Shown here piece by piece: positions 34,441-47,103 of a DNA stretch of 64,000 nucleotides. The stretch comes from Coptis chinensis (Eukaryota; Streptophyta; Magnoliopsida; Ranunculales; Ranunculaceae): positions 10,203,501-10,267,500 of the forward strand of contig CM027382.1 of NCBI GenBank assembly GCA_015680905.1, read 5' to 3'. A program made the translations under genes and the position numbers. Position 1 is the first letter of the stretch. The number at the start of each line of letters is the position of its first letter. The notes below the pieces were generated by a model. It was not told the origin of the DNA and made no database searches. It saw nothing but the letters and a program-made list of their open reading frames with translations.

Positions 34441-34558
34441 GTTGGTTGACTGTTGTTGACCCTTGGCAGGCCGACTTTGACTTTGACCCAAAAATTTGTT
34501 GACTTTGACCGAGTTGACTTTTGACTATGGTTGACTTTGACCGATTAACCCAATTTGA
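34441..34558 (+). promoter_or_regulatory. Cluster of W-box-like TTGAC motifs in the LTR
   Basis: About eleven TTGAC cores, several as full TTGACC or TTGACT, lie within 118 bp, some as TTGACTTTGACC pairs. TTGAC(C/T) is the WRKY transcription-factor binding core. A similar cluster occurs on the opposite strand in the LTR at 47815-47942. Whether WRKY proteins bind here is inference. Confidence 0.55.
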
Positions 34559-35599
34559 CATTTTAACTCGGATTATGATTTGGGTTATTAGGATAGGTCT
34601 AGGGCTATTAGCATGCTTGGCTTTAGGCTAAGACCGTTATATATACGTGTGTATGTGTATTAACTACTATGTGATATTTTCGTTTTTATGATATGCAACG
34701 TTATGACACTTAGATATTAATCTAATTAATAACGCGAAATTAAACCAAATACATGAATCAAGATACTCTTTCGTTCTCTGAAATAATATATGCAATAAAG
34801 TTCTATAATGCGTAAACAAATTACCGCACTCTTTTAGAACTCTCCACGCCTCAAATTTTGGAATTGAGTTTTATGACTGTTGATGTCATATGTTAGGTGT
34901 GCATTTATTGAATGTGCCATAAATGGCCCGTTATCGTTATATAGGGGTATTCATTGAATGTGTCATGAATGACCCGGGTATTCATTGAATGTGCCATGAA
35001 TGACCAGATTGTTTGGACTGCCCTAGAGAGGAACTAAGGTATTCGCCTTGCGGGTTAGTTGTATTATTTGATTATGCGAGTGTTTGGGTTTACTTTTGAA
35101 TACCTAATATAATATCTATATATGTTATATAGAAGTTCTAACTTTCTTTTCTTAGGGAGGATAGGACTTAATAACATTTTGTCTTGGGACGCCGGTCCTA
35201 CCTTTATACAAAGATGGATATCGGTAAGTTTTAATTCAATGATTTAGATATTAAAAGCGAGTTATTAGAATGAGTTAATATAATGAAAGTTTTGCTTGGG
35301 AAGAAAATATGGGTTGAAATGACGGAATTACATCTTCCTTCCAAGCCGAATGATTAAGTTATGGAAAAATATAACGTGATTGTTTGGATAATTAAAGTAT
35401 GATAATGTTATATGTGGTTAGTCTACTCATACCAAGAAATTCCATTTTTTTGACCCATGTTTGCTTTGTTTTGGTAGCGTGGGTGTGTTTTGGGAACATA
35501 GGTGGAAGGCGATGGAACCGCGGCGTGTGATTGGATTCATGCCCGAGCGCATCCGTTAGTTCTTTATTAGGTCCGATTCTTATTGATTCTTATTTTTAG

Positions 35600-38500
35600 A
35601 AATGATGATAATAACATTTATTTGATGTTTTATTGGGACATTTTTAGCATGACATGAGAATAAGATATTTAAGAATGTTATTCCCGTCAATCATAGAGTT
35701 TATTTGATGTTTTATTGGGAAGGCCTCAAAATTTGGAAGATAGTTTATTATTACTTTTTATAAAGAAAAAAAATAATAAAGAATTTGTTTAAAATTTTAG
35801 AGATTATTTTGTTATTTGTTTTTGTTATTACAATTTAAAAAAAAAAAATACCAAAAAGGATATAGTTAAAATTCTTTTATGATCCAATGTGGGTTTTAGA
35901 TTTTGGAAGAATAAAAACAAATGGAAAATCCCACGCTAGTATTCTATGCATTTTCTTCTTTTCTATCTTAATTAACTTGTCTTAATTAAAGAAATTGTCA
36001 TTACACTTCTCTCATTAAATCTTTTTTGTTCTATTTTACCAAACCGTTTTGTCAATTTCACTTTTGAGTTCTAAACAAATTAATCATCAATTCATCATCT
36101 AATACTCACAGTGAAATTTGTTTTGTTTTTGTTTTTTAAATATTTGAATCTATTATTTTATTTATTTATAGTTTTGATTTTAATTGTTTATTTGAGTCAT
36201 GATACTAGATTTTCGCTCTTAATTTATAATAAAATTGTGAATATACAAATTTTTGGTGATTATAGATGGCCGAGAAATAAAGGCCTTCAAAATAAAGGCC
36301 TTCGCCTAAGGCCACACTTTGGCTTGAGCTTGAGCCCTGCCTGGTTTGAGATATTTATATTTCAAATATTCATTTTTATCATCATCACGTATGGTCATTT
36401 ATCATCATCGAAGCATGTAGTAGCTATTAGCTAGATCACGCAAATGAAATCTCCTGTTATTCTCCCGATAACTATGCAAATGAAAATCATTGGGCTGGGG
36501 TAGATATATCTGACAATTTCAGTAATAGTATGTGATCGTGTTAAGGGGTCCTAGTCTGTAGCCTCATGCTAGCAACGAACATGCTTACATGCATGCTGAA
36601 CCTTACTAGCTAGCAATGATCATCTTTGCTTCTTTCATTTCCCCTCTTCCATTCATTACTCATTCTTCCTTCATCTCAAAGGCCAAGTATCCAACTCTTG
36701 CATGCCCACAAGTGATGAAAGAAAGAAAAGAAGCAACAAAAGAAACGAGTATGTGTATATATATAGCTTTGCTTCTTATAGATCTACAGTATTATATCGA
36801 TCATATCCTGCATAAAAGCGAACATAGAAGCTGAAAGGGGAAACAAATGTGCTTTTCTTGGTCCCCTATCTGAAACTAAGGCTCTATGAGTCTCTGAAGA
36901 CAGCATGGAGAGTGGAGACGTACTGGCGGCTCCACCATTATCTTCCCTACTACTTCATTCATTCAATTTTTCTTCCATCTTAGTTACTTTGTTTGATGGA
37001 TGGGTTATAATGCTCACCCAATTTTCTATATTCTCTTGGACATACTTTTCAAATTTAAGCATTTTCGTTTATACTACTGCAATAATATATTGGATTTCAG
37101 CTTATTATCTTTTTCATTTTCTAGTGAGCACTTTGTATCTCACATTATGCTTACAAATCCTCAGGATCATCTTCAAAACCTCAGTTTGATGATATAGACC
37201 ACAAATTACTAGCTATCCGCCATCAAAATTAAAATGAAGTAGCTAGATAGTTTCTTTGTGGCAGACTGGGAGTAAGTGAAAAATGCCAGCGAACTAATTA
37301 ATTGATATACATACCCTAATACCCCTAAGAAAAAAGGTTCCTAATTACTTCTCGTCTCTTTCAGTGTCTTCGTAGTGACAGTGGCTGCTTCTGCCACCTA
37401 CGCATATCACTTCATTAAAATAATTGTAATTAACTAGATTATACTAATTTTGCTTTACTAAATATAATAAACATAATCGTCAATTTGTCATTCGAAAGAG
37501 AAAAATATAATCTAGCCTAGACTAATGATTTCTCCTTTAAGCATCATGCATGTACTCTTAAATATTTAATTTGTACCTATATATCTCTGTCTTATTATGA
37601 TGGTCCTCAACTTTGCCATTACATACTCCGATCCATGGGGATTAGATTTGGGTCCAATTTCTGTTACCTACAGGCTACATCTGCTTTGTTAGAAGCTAGA
37701 AGTTCGAACTAATTAAGCACCAGAAACCACAACATGCCACATTTCAGTATTTCAAATCAATTTCCCAAGTACAAGCAGGTTGTCTTAAATTCTTAATATA
37801 TAAACTATAAAATATTAGAGTTTGGAATCTTAGGCTAAAGTTTTCTTGACATATGTGAAATGCCAAATTTTACTCCTTGGTAAACGTTTTCTTCTTCTCC
37901 TTTTTCATGTTGAATGCTTCACAGCTTCTGTAAGGAATAGATGGCGGGTACCTATGTTTCCTATCTATCTTATAGGCGCGCGCCTATGGGTTATTCTTAA
38001 TACTTTTATTTATTTTCGATAGTTTTGGGGCCTTTGTGGTCAACACAAAATAGTACTTTGGTAATTATTTTCTGGCCATGTTTTAGGACATTTTGGGTTT
38101 TGAGAAACACTTTTTGTTTATTTAATTTATTTGATCGACTCTTAGTTAAAAATTGATTTTTTTTATCGTTTCTTGGTTAGAGAAATATTAGGATTGTTAG
38201 AGAGCTAACACTGCCATTTCTCCTCCATCAGCTTCCTACAATCCTACCCCAATTAAAGAAAAAGACAAAAATACAAATCTAAACCATGAAACTGTACTTT
38301 TATGTATGGTCATATTGGTTTATGTAGTGGGGACAGTGGAGTTTACCCTTTTGTCAGCTAATTATCAATACCAACACATTAAACACTAGTGTATGCCGGT
38401 GGCATATGACACTGTTTCTAAAAACCCATTTGATACGAATCTAAACCCAGCCCACCTGACCAAATCTAAATTCCAGCACAATAAATTAGGGTTCAACTGA

Positions 38501-39950
38501 AAACGCCTAACAAAACCTGACAACTTTTGTTGATTTTAATAATAATCCACTACTCTTGTTGGCTATCAATAACTTGTCCACACCTCATAAACCTTTAGAT
38601 CCGCTATGTCACAATTTAAATCTAAAAATAAATAGGTTGATGTGGTAGACTCCACACTGACCTGTTTTATTAGATAGAAGATTGAAAGGTTCATTCCCTT
38701 CCAAACTCCAATGCAATTTGTAGATCCCTTCTACTGAAAAAGGGTTCATTAGGGTTCATTAGTTCTGCACTTTTGCCTAATGTTGTATGATTTGTCTCCC
38801 GAAAGTAATCGTTTGTGCACCAGCTATATGGTTTTAGAGCAGCGAAATTATCTGATATTTCAGCGTTCTCAAGAATTAATTCACCATCTTAGTGGTACTG
38901 CCTAGCAGATTTGTTGTTAACATTTTGTTGGATGAAGATTTGAGTATTAAATGAATCCAGCATTGACTTGGGCTCGAGAGTTATTTGAAAGCCCCCTTCC
39001 GGGGACAGCATCCAATCATATAAGGAGCATACGCATTGCTCTGCACTTCAGCAGTGAACTGTGATCATATGACTGCCAATCCGCCATAAATTAGGAGAGT
39101 CCAACAGCACAACAGTCTTTCTGAAGTACCTGCAATTTAAAGCACGCCAACCCGCCAAGTGTATGTCGGCCCAATCCTAAAAATGGTTAACGTTGAGTCC
39201 GTTGGAATTGGATTGGGCCTTAGAAGTTGTATCAAACATCAGTGAGAGGCCATAAAAGCCCAACAGTAAAACAGACCAAATTGGACTCGAGGATCCTTCT
39301 CCATGGAAAGGAAATTGTATTTATTTTAGTGAGGACCCACGTAGATATTGGCGGTCCTTCCAAAAATCAGAAGACCAGCATGCAGGTTCAGACATAAGAC
39401 ATTGGTGTGTTCAGTGCGTTTTCGTTTACTGCCATTACCGATATAATGGTGGTCGAAGAAGAATTGGGATTACTCCAAATGCATTGTAGTATTATATAGC
39501 CTCGCGCGTGATCTACCTTCTCTGTGAAAAGCTGTGTTGCATGGGTACGCCTATTATTCCGGCGTGTCCCGTGTTGTGTCGACACGACACAGATTCACCA
39601 TTCGAATTTATATTCAGTTTCAAAGAAAAAAATAAAAAAAATAAAAAAAGAAGGAAGATTAAGAAAGAAAGAAGAGAGCGAGAAATAGAGTAGACTGACT
39701 TGATGTTGTCGGCTGTGCACCATCTTCTTCCACGGCGTCGGCTGCAACCCAGATCTAGAGTTTGTTTAACACAATTAAAAAGAAGTGGGTTTTTAATAAG
39801 TGATGTGGGCTTTAATAAGTGACGTGGGTTTGGACTATTTTCTTTCTTTATTCTATAGATAGGATTAAATGGGGCTTTTAATAAGCAATGTGGGCTTGGG
39901 CTTTTTTGGAATGGTTATATTCAAAATCTAAACTTGTTTTAAATGACAAA
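35600..39950. other. Intergenic, 4.3 kb with no recognised gene
   Basis: AT-rich sequence. A repeated phrase TTATTTGATGTTTTATTGGGA occurs at about 35619 and 35700. Short frames such as 36905-37189 (hydrophobic residues from T-rich DNA) have no recognised domain. AGGCCTTC-rich and purine-rich patches occur at 36270-36320 and 39625-39690. I see no element termini. Confidence 0.55.
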
Positions 39951-39960
39951 TGGGTTTTAT

Positions 39961-39962
<2 letters not shown>

Positions 39963-40039
<77 letters not shown>

Positions 40040-40041
40040 TA
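39963..40041. repeat. (AT)n microsatellite followed by poly-T
   Basis: About 29 AT units are followed directly by about 20 T. The apparent Ile-Tyr-Phe reading frame across it is an artefact. Confidence 0.95.
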
Positions 40042-40770
40042 TTTTATTTTTTTTATTTTTCTTTTTTAAAAATAATTTATCTTTTAATAAAATGTAATAT
40101 TAAATTAAAATATTAGCCGTTCATACTGCGTGTCTTGATTTTCAGATCTCATTTGTGTCCAAATCATTTATGCTGTCTCCAAACCAGACACTCGTACCCG
40201 TACCTATGCAACACAGATGAAAAAGGTACTGTATTTATTTAAGTTGATGGTCACTTCAAAATACAGCATGTTCAGATACTAGTGTGCTGAGCTTACAATA
40301 TGGGGACTGTCGTGCATTACCACTACTGGGATATAATGGTCTTCCAAGAAGAATTCGGCCCCCACCAATCTTTGGTACTAGTGAGGCTAAGCGCGCTTTA
40401 GGGGTTTTGCAGTTAGAAGGCTCTTTCAGATTTTGGTACTGAATCATGGTCATGGACTATCTAAGTGAGAAGAATTGTGTATAGGCATGCATGTTAGTTG
40501 TTAGTTATTTCTAGCTAAATTTTTTTGTTGATGATAAATTATATGGAACTCATTAAGTTTTTATATGAATCTTTCTAGAATTCCATCTATGAGTCGTCTT
40601 TTTGGTATTAAAATTACTGGAACTTTTAGATAGACATGCGAGAAAGTGATAAATTTATCTTGAAATATTGTTTAACTTAGATACTAGAAATGTAGAATAA
40701 TGTGGAAGTTCTGTTTGAATTATTTGCTTTTATATCAGTTCAAAGATTATGTGTTACAGGTTCATTTAGA
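40042..40770. other. Intergenic, with a diverged copy of 39402-39510
   Basis: GATATAATGGTCTTCCAAGAAG at about 40330 echoes GATATAATGGTGGTCGAAGAAG at about 39440, and both neighbourhoods end in GCGCG-type words. Otherwise nothing was recognised. Confidence 0.4.
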
Positions 40771-40778
40771 TTTTAATA

Positions 40779-41426
40779 CGAGTAATTCTAAGTAGACAGG
40801 GATTTTGGCCCGATTTAGTGATTGGCTGACGTGTCCTGCAATTTTCTACTTCTCTTATTTCTCTCAACTCAAACCAAATAAAACACAATTACTCTACTAC
40901 CCTCTCTTCTTTCTTCCACCCATTTAGTCATTTACCAACATCCAACATCCTCTCAAATTATCAATTTCAAATTGTGATCACTGCTGATTTTCTCATTTTA
41001 TTATTATTATTATTTTTGCTAGTGATTTCTCATCTAATACTTACAAAACGAGGCACAAATTTTATTTCATACCCTTAGGCCCTGTAAATTAAAGGAAACC
41101 CCTCATCTCTAATGAATAGAAAATTAGAAGAAAAATTGAACAAACGATTCAGTATAAATACACAAATACACCATCCTCTTTTTTTTCGATTTTTTTTTCG
41201 TCTTTCTTCTTAAACCAAAAGTTAGTCTTGTTCGGCTGTTCGGTGTTCACTAGTGGAAATAGAGAAAAAGACATAGAGTCAATGTTGTACAAAGGAGGGG
41301 ATTGTGAGCTATTTTCGGGTTTTTAATTTTTTGTCACTTGGAAAAGATGTTAAAGAATAAAAAATAGGCTTGCCATGTCATCCATGTCACTAACCAGGCC
41401 AAAAATAATGTCCTCTAGAATTATTG
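40779..41426. mobile_element. 648-bp MITE with 8-bp TSD TTTTAATA
   Basis: The left end CGAGTAATTCTAAGTAGACA and the inverted right end CAATAATTCTAGAGGACA are imperfect TIRs. Similarity continues through TTTTTGGCC and GTTAGTGA. TTTTAATA flanks both sides (40771-40778 and 41427-41434). An 8-bp TSD fits the hAT superfamily, though the terminal bases are not the usual CA(G). There is no coding capacity. Confidence 0.7.
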
Positions 41427-41675
41427 TTTTAATATTCTTTTGCGTCTTAGACGAATGGTACATTGATATATTGTGACTTTTTCTTTGTGTTTCCGGAAAA
41501 ATTGGTCGCCAAAAACCAGATAATGGTATTGTGTTTTGCTAAAGTTTAAGGCTTAGGATCTGAGAGGTAAAGGTTGCCTGGATAAACTCAAAAGAATCTT
41601 GACCAACATGGAATAAGAAAATATAATGAAGAAATCTAGGAAAATAACCGTTGGAGGAAGTGTACGCGCGTCGAC

Positions 41676-41830
41676 ATGGCTTTAGCTAGCAAGGTTGTAA
41701 AGAAGGCTGCGGTGGATGCGGCCACATGGATGTTCAATGTTGTCACTTCTGTTGGAATCATTATTGTCAAGAAAGCTTTAATGGCAACATTTGATTTCGG
41801 TGTTGGTAATAAATTTCGTTTACGAACCCT
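41676..41830 (+). pseudogene. N-terminal fragment of a nucleotide-sugar transporter
   Basis: From the ATG at 41676 the frame reads [39 protein letters not shown], then loses similarity after DFGV. The block (A)[18 protein letters not shown](I/L)VNKALMA is the first membrane segment of plant UDP-sugar transporters of the drug/metabolite-transporter (TPT) fold, such as the UDP-rhamnose/galactose or UDP-uronic acid groups, which act in the Golgi. A conserved Asn is Lys here (VKKALM). Only about 45 residues remain, cut near an exon border. No element boundaries were found around it, so the origin is unknown. Confidence 0.75.
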
Positions 41831-42230
41831 TGTCAATTTACTTGAGTGCACTCATATTTCCTTGTTTTGTGTTTTCAGAATAAGCATTGTTTCACAAATT
41901 TCTTTACCTCATAATTATTAGTCATGGCTAGATTGTTTGGGGAAAGAGTGACATAATCATCCTTTTTAAATAATAAATCATTTTTTTCATCTGCAACTTT
42001 AACATATATTTTGTTAAACGAATGAACATTTTTCTATATACAAGTGAAAATTCTTAATTTCATTAGTTTAGCCTAGTCAAGCCATTTGTCTAATGCCATA
42101 TTGATTGATCGAGAGGAATCTCTCATTGGGACATCTTCACTAAACCTACGACCTCATTGATATTTGTTTTTTTTTGGTAGGTTCCTACTTTATAGCATGT
42201 GTAGTGATCAAGTTCTTCTTCTAAGACTAG

Positions 42231-43260
42231 TGTGAGGGACTAATACACACAACTAATGTATATTATACACGTGTCTAACACAACTTATCAGAGAATACTT
42301 CTCCTGACGACCTCATTACGAACTCATAGCGAACTGACAGTCTCTCTATGAGATCGTTGAGCAGGTCGCCCTGAATACTCATTCACAAACTGCCATAATG
42401 AACTGCCATCACGATGTGCCATCATAACAGTCAATAACGGACGAGCCAGCTATCTCCATCAAGTCCAGAACTTCAGCCACGCTCATCATTGCTCCATAAA
42501 GCCTCACATCAATACGACCTGACCTGACGGAAGAGAAGACAAAGGATCACTAAGAAAACTTTAAAAGCAGACTACATTCTCCTTCCAAAGGGGTTGGAGG
42601 AACTCCATCCATAGAGGGTGGATCCATTCTATCCGCTCACCCCAAATCGACTCCATCCGCTGAGGCTGGATCGACTCCCTCCAAAGATCACCAGATCTAC
42701 TCCATCTTCCTTTAGGCTCTATAGAAGAGACCTCTCTATCTACCCTACCAGATCTAATCACACCAAATCATGAACTACGCTGACTTTATTCAGGTTCCTC
42801 AGGAAGAACCTGATACGTAGGCAGTTCATTCGGAACGAACTCATTCATATCCATAATCTTCCCCCCAATTTCCCTCAAATATATACATCTGTAAGGTTAG
42901 ACCAAACTTAACCTTTACAACCAGTTATGAATTGAATAGGTTTGGACTGAATTGAGAATCAAGAAGAAGTAAAATTTAAGCTTTTGGAGGATTAATCAGT
43001 AATGGCGGTTACAAAGTCGCTCAAACTCTTTCTATATTGTTCTGGTTTTACAATTTTTTCTGGAATGAATCCAATGAATCTTATTTTTCTTGATCATCGC
43101 TTTATATAGTCCTTTCACTATGGTTGTGTCCAATCATGTCTTGACGTGTGTCCATTCCTATTCTTCTTCCTCTTCTTCCCGCTCAAACCTGCCACATTAA
43201 ACACTAACCAGAGATATTTCGTGCTAGTTCTGGTATTACGAACTGAAATATCGGCTTGAC
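42231..43260 (+). mobile_element. Possible LTR of a Ty3/gypsy-like element
   Basis: The sequence begins TGTGAGGGACTAATACAC and contains AGAACCTGATACGTAGGCAG, a phrase seen in the 3' part of many plant gypsy LTRs, as well as many ACGAACT/GAACTGACAG words. A gag-like fragment on the same strand follows at 44.2 kb. The 3' border, TSD and primer-binding site were not identified. This call rests on style rather than on structure. Confidence 0.35.
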
Positions 43261-43298
43261 GATATTTGCCCATGACATCGCCCCCTCGAAAATTTCAA

Positions 43299-43520
43299 AT
43301 TTCAAATTTCAAACCTTGAAAATTTGAATGTTTCGAGAATCGACCGCAAAAAAAAAATCAAATTTAGAAAATTGAAATTCAAAAACTCAAGTGGTTACTG
43401 TTTGGAAAATTTTCAAATTTCAAACCTCGAAAATTTGAATGTTTCAAGAATCGACCGCAAAAAAAAAATCAAATTTAGAAAATTAAAATTCAAAAACTCA
43501 AGCGGTTACTATTTGGAAAA
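43299..43520. repeat. Tandem duplication, 111 bp x 2
   Basis: GAAAATTTGAATGTTTC(G/A)AGAATCGACCGC begins at about 43318 and again at about 43429, a period of 111 bp with about 95% agreement. The repeated open frame across it follows from the period being divisible by three. Confidence 0.9.
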
Positions 43521-43788
43521 GAAAAGTTGGACCCAAATTGCAAGTATAAAAACTCGTTGTCCTTTTCTATCTCTTGAATTATTTGCAAAACTTAAACATT
43601 CAAACCCCACCACCATTAACAAAGTCTTCAAAAAGCTTTAGTTTGTTCATACTCGCTGACGGATTCTTAAGTACTTGAAAACTCCTGCAAATTTAACATG
43701 TTAGTCATGCATAATTATTATTATACACTACTTTTTATTCTATTAGTTCATACCCCATTTCGCGTTTGTTCCTCTTCTCAAATTAAGA

Positions 43789-43807
43789 GGGTTAGGGTTA
43801 GGGTTTG
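43789..43807. repeat. Short interstitial telomere-like repeat
   Basis: GGGTTAGGGTTAGGGTTT resembles the plant telomere repeat (TTTAGGG) with one T fewer per unit. It is too short to imply a chromosome fusion. Confidence 0.6.
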
Positions 43808-44193
43808 AACTTGAACGTTTTATCTGTACAACCACTATACTAACTAGATTTTTAAATTATATATTTTGATCTGTTTCAGTATGCCTAGGAGAAAAAACTT
43901 GTGTTAATTTTAGGCGAACCATCTTGAAACGATCCTGCTTCGACGTTAAGAACGTATGTTTTTGAGACAAACACCATCACCTCGAACCCATCACTATCAC
44001 AATGAAATCTCGATACGTGTATAATAAATAATATAATATACAATTTTACTCAAGTATAGTGATAGTAGTATCGATGAATGATATAATTCTAATAAAAAAT
44101 TTATTGTTTCTAGTGATACCGATATGTCAAGTGAAGGTATCGAAGTCTGAAGATAGAACAACGTTTTTCTTCCTCAACCTCGACATCACAAAG

Positions 44194-44796
44194 GACTGAT
44201 ACCGATGAACCAGCATGGCGCCCAACGTATCTTGTTGATGGCCTAGCATGCCACCCTTTTGAGACTGTGACTTCGGAATCGGAGCGTGAAATTATGGAAG
44301 ATAACAGCATATGGAGTGGTGGTTTGAATCCTCACTTCCCAAAAAGACCCAACTTAGAAATAATTAGAGCTGCATACCAGATACCAAATACTGTCACTCT
44401 TCGACACTATGCTGGGTGTAGGAGAGGGACCAGATGCCAAAGTGGTGATGCCCAGTCAATCATCATCACTGTTGGGCAACTAGCTGTTGGTTTGCGACTC
44501 CTCTTGATTGACCTCGATCGAGAGGTATTGAACCATTTGAACATCTCTCCTGGCCAAGACACGGCAATTTTTGGAGATTGATGTATATTTGTAACTACTA
44601 TAATGTGCATCTTGAACCCGATATGCGGAGAACCCAAAAAATCCGGCTTGTCGATATTCAGACCCATTATACCTTTATCGAATGTACTGAAAAACCCAAA
44701 AACAGTCCAGCTAAGCCTAGTGGCTATTTTTATCCCAAGAAATGGAGTAACCGACATGGCATCATAAAATTGAACCGAGATAGTGACTTTAGATAG
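44194..44796 (+). pseudogene. Gag-like 'putative gypsy-type transposon' domain fragment
   Basis: The plus strand reads AWRPTYLVDGLACHPFETVT, then PNTVTLRHYAGCRR, DREVLNHLNISPGQ and, across a frame break at about 44580, MYICNYYNVHLEPDM and GYFYPKKWSNRHG. The (EV)LNxLNISPGQ...W..(M/L)(Y/F)...Y block, followed by WYYF-type and KW-type segments, resembles the plant family annotated as putative gypsy-type transposon (Transposase_28/PMD-like). Function of the family is unclear. The reading is broken by one stop and frame shift. An LTR-like sequence precedes it on the same strand. Confidence 0.55.
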
Positions 44797-44799
44797 CCT

Positions 44800-46033
44800 C
44801 TATATCCTCTCATCATATCTGGTCAATGGGAGTCATCCACACCTATTGTCGTTCCTTCCTTGGTGCATCATGTGTTTAAAACTATGACACCATCTCTTAA
44901 AATAACTAGGCGGTCACCCCCTACCTAGCTCGCGATCGCCCGCCGGCCGGTGAACTTCGATCGTCTTTTGGCTGTGTCTTTAGCTCCTTTCTAGTTTTGT
45001 TGACCCGCAACCTGATTTGTAAGAAAGAAGATCAGTACTGAAAAACAATAAAATAAAATGACAAAAAATAGAAAAAAAAAAAAGAAAATAGAGGGATGAG
45101 AATGATGTTCCCTTCTTAGATTCTCAACCAATCACTCTCACTCCTTCAATCCATGATGGCAGCGCCATTTGATGCTCTTATATAATGATGGTAACTTCAA
45201 AAGAGTTTGTTTTAAAAGTGAGATTCATTATAAATTATTTAGAGTTTGAGTGTGGGAGATGTGAAGAAGAAAGGTAGACTCTTGTATAGATTAGATTGGT
45301 TCTAAGCTAATGAAAACATTGAAAGCTTTAGTTGTTGGTATATATTGAAATGACTTGAAAACATAGAAGGAAAGATTGATTAAAACTTGAAATAAAAACA
45401 ACAAGATGAGATTGAAGATTGAAACAAGATCAAGTAAATAACAAGTGAAGATTGAAATAAGAACAAGTAAATAACAAGTTTTGATTAAAAGGAAATAAAA
45501 CAACAATAAAGTAAAAACATGAATTGCAAAACTAGATAAGAAATTAAACAAACCAAATAGTTTGGATCCTAAGACAATGGATGGTTTCTCTCTCCCTTAC
45601 TTTTGGGTTATATACCCCTACTTTTGCCTTTTACAGATTTGCCCTTCTCCAATACAGATTAGACACCCCACACTTTACTTTTGCTTTTGCATTTGTTTTT
45701 TGGGTTTCTTCTTGACCAAAGTAGGTTCTAGGAGAATGTCATATTTTGAGATAAGGGTCTCCATCTCTGGTCTTTTGAATTGAAGGTTTTGACTTTTGAC
45801 TTTGATCATTGACTTTGATTTTTTTAGCACTTTTCCATAGCAGCTTCTGGTCTTTATAATAAGCTGATTAAGGCTCCTTTTGGTGTTAAGACACAACTTT
45901 TATGATAAGTGGTCTGAAATACACCTCAACTTGAAAAATGCAATAAAAGCTATGAGTTGTCTTTTCGTTAAGCGTAAGTAAGGTTGTAATGCAGCAATAT
46001 ATGAGTAATAAAACGCATATTTGAGAGCTGATC
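44800..46033 (-). mobile_element. 3' LTR of an older minus-strand Ty3/gypsy element
   Basis: Read on the minus strand, TGATCAGCTCTCAAATATGCG begins right after the polypurine tract TTTGGGGGTGG (interrupted only by the solo LTR). The downstream minus sequence includes a TATA motif (complement of 45604-45620) and a TTGAC-rich block, then TC-rich leader-like sequence, all usual for an LTR. The distal border was not found and is set arbitrarily near 44800. The GC-rich GATCGCCCGCCGGCCGG patch at 44933 is of unknown origin. Confidence 0.5.
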
Positions 46034-46886
46034 TGTCACACCCCGAATTTCGACAGAATTCGGAAAAATAATATTTGTTCCCGACTCTTCGATCTTCGAG
46101 GTGCGATGCACTCTCAACTTTCAAAAACCTATAAACAGTTTAAACATGCGGATAACAAAAAACCAATAAAATTTTTAACTTAAACAAAAGTCTTCTTCAT
46201 TACAAAAATTAACAAATGAAAAGTACAAATAACCTTATCTCAACTTTTCCATCTATATCACCTCAAAGGAAAACAAAGCCTATCTTGAAATCACGACGCT
46301 AACGCAAAACCACAAGCAACAACCAATCTTCTTCAACACTAAACTTCAAGACTTATCAACCCTGTTCATTTAATGAACACACCCGATAAGCAAACATGCA
46401 AATCGGGTGACATTATAAAAATGTGGTGTGAGTAGCTCTAAAATACAACATATACTTATACCAAATATATACACAATCCATAATGACCGTTTTCCTTCCT
46501 TCCCTTAGGTTCTAACTAAACTACTAACCAGCCAAACATATATAATCATCTATCTAAAGATATATCATTAACCAATACATTACCATAATTATATTAATTA
46601 AGGCTTTCTTTGTGTGTCCCTAAAATTCACGTTGTATCTATGTCTTACCTAGTTTCCCTGGCTACCACAATCGCTTCCCAACGCCGACATATACATCCAC
46701 ATGCCTCCCCCTACATAATGAACCACTCCGCGTTAACTTGATCAAATGGATGCCGCACACCGTAACCCTCACACGGAAGTCATTATGTAAATCTTTACCA
46801 CTATTCGGCATAAAATATCGCGCGTCTGCGTCGTCTCTATTTTGCTAACGGAATAATCAAGCCACTATTCGGTTTAAAGTTATAAG

Positions 46887-47103
46887 GTAAGGGCCATTCA
46901 GATTCAATCAAACGCCGGAAGGGGCCAATCACATTACTTTACCCGAAGCCCATTCAGATTCAATCAAACGCCGGAAGGGCCAATCACATTACTTACGCCA
47001 AAGGCCATTCAGATTCACCGAAACGCCGGAAGGGCCAATTACATTACTTTGGTTTTCGGGCCATTCAGATTCATTTGAAACGCCGGAAGGGCCAAATCAC
47101 ATG
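46887..47103. repeat. Tandem repeat, about 54 bp x 4, in the solo LTR
   Basis: Four units share CCATTCAGATTCA...AAACGCCGGAAGGGCCAA and differ in a short variable linker before each. The GC-rich core is conserved while linkers diverge. Confidence 0.9.

Larger units (their letters stand above)
33113..35590 (+). mobile_element. Truncated Ty3/gypsy-type LTR (CACCCCG start)
   Basis: TATAACACCCCGACTT at 33113 resembles the TGTAACACCCCG start of chromovirus-type LTRs with one G-to-A change. The body shares style with the other two LTRs here: a leader ending in GAGGTGAGTAG, tandem short repeats around 34900-35010 (ATTCATTGAATGTGYCATGAATGACC) and a TTGAC-rich block. No GGGTGTGACA-type 3' end or TSD was found, so it is probably truncated on the right. 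Ends near 35590 are approximate. Confidence 0.5.

Noticed and set aside
36596..36900. Possible microRNA precursor or short gene near a TATATATA motif
   Set aside because: No convincing hairpin with a known miRNA sequence could be identified by eye.
36905..37197. Hydrophobic frames that look like membrane proteins
   Set aside because: Overlapping frames in T-rich DNA; hydrophobic residues follow from composition and no family was recognised.
46887..47103. Four spaced repeats considered as a CRISPR-like array
   Set aside because: Units are direct imperfect tandem repeats inside a plant LTR, with no cas genes and no constant-length unique spacers.
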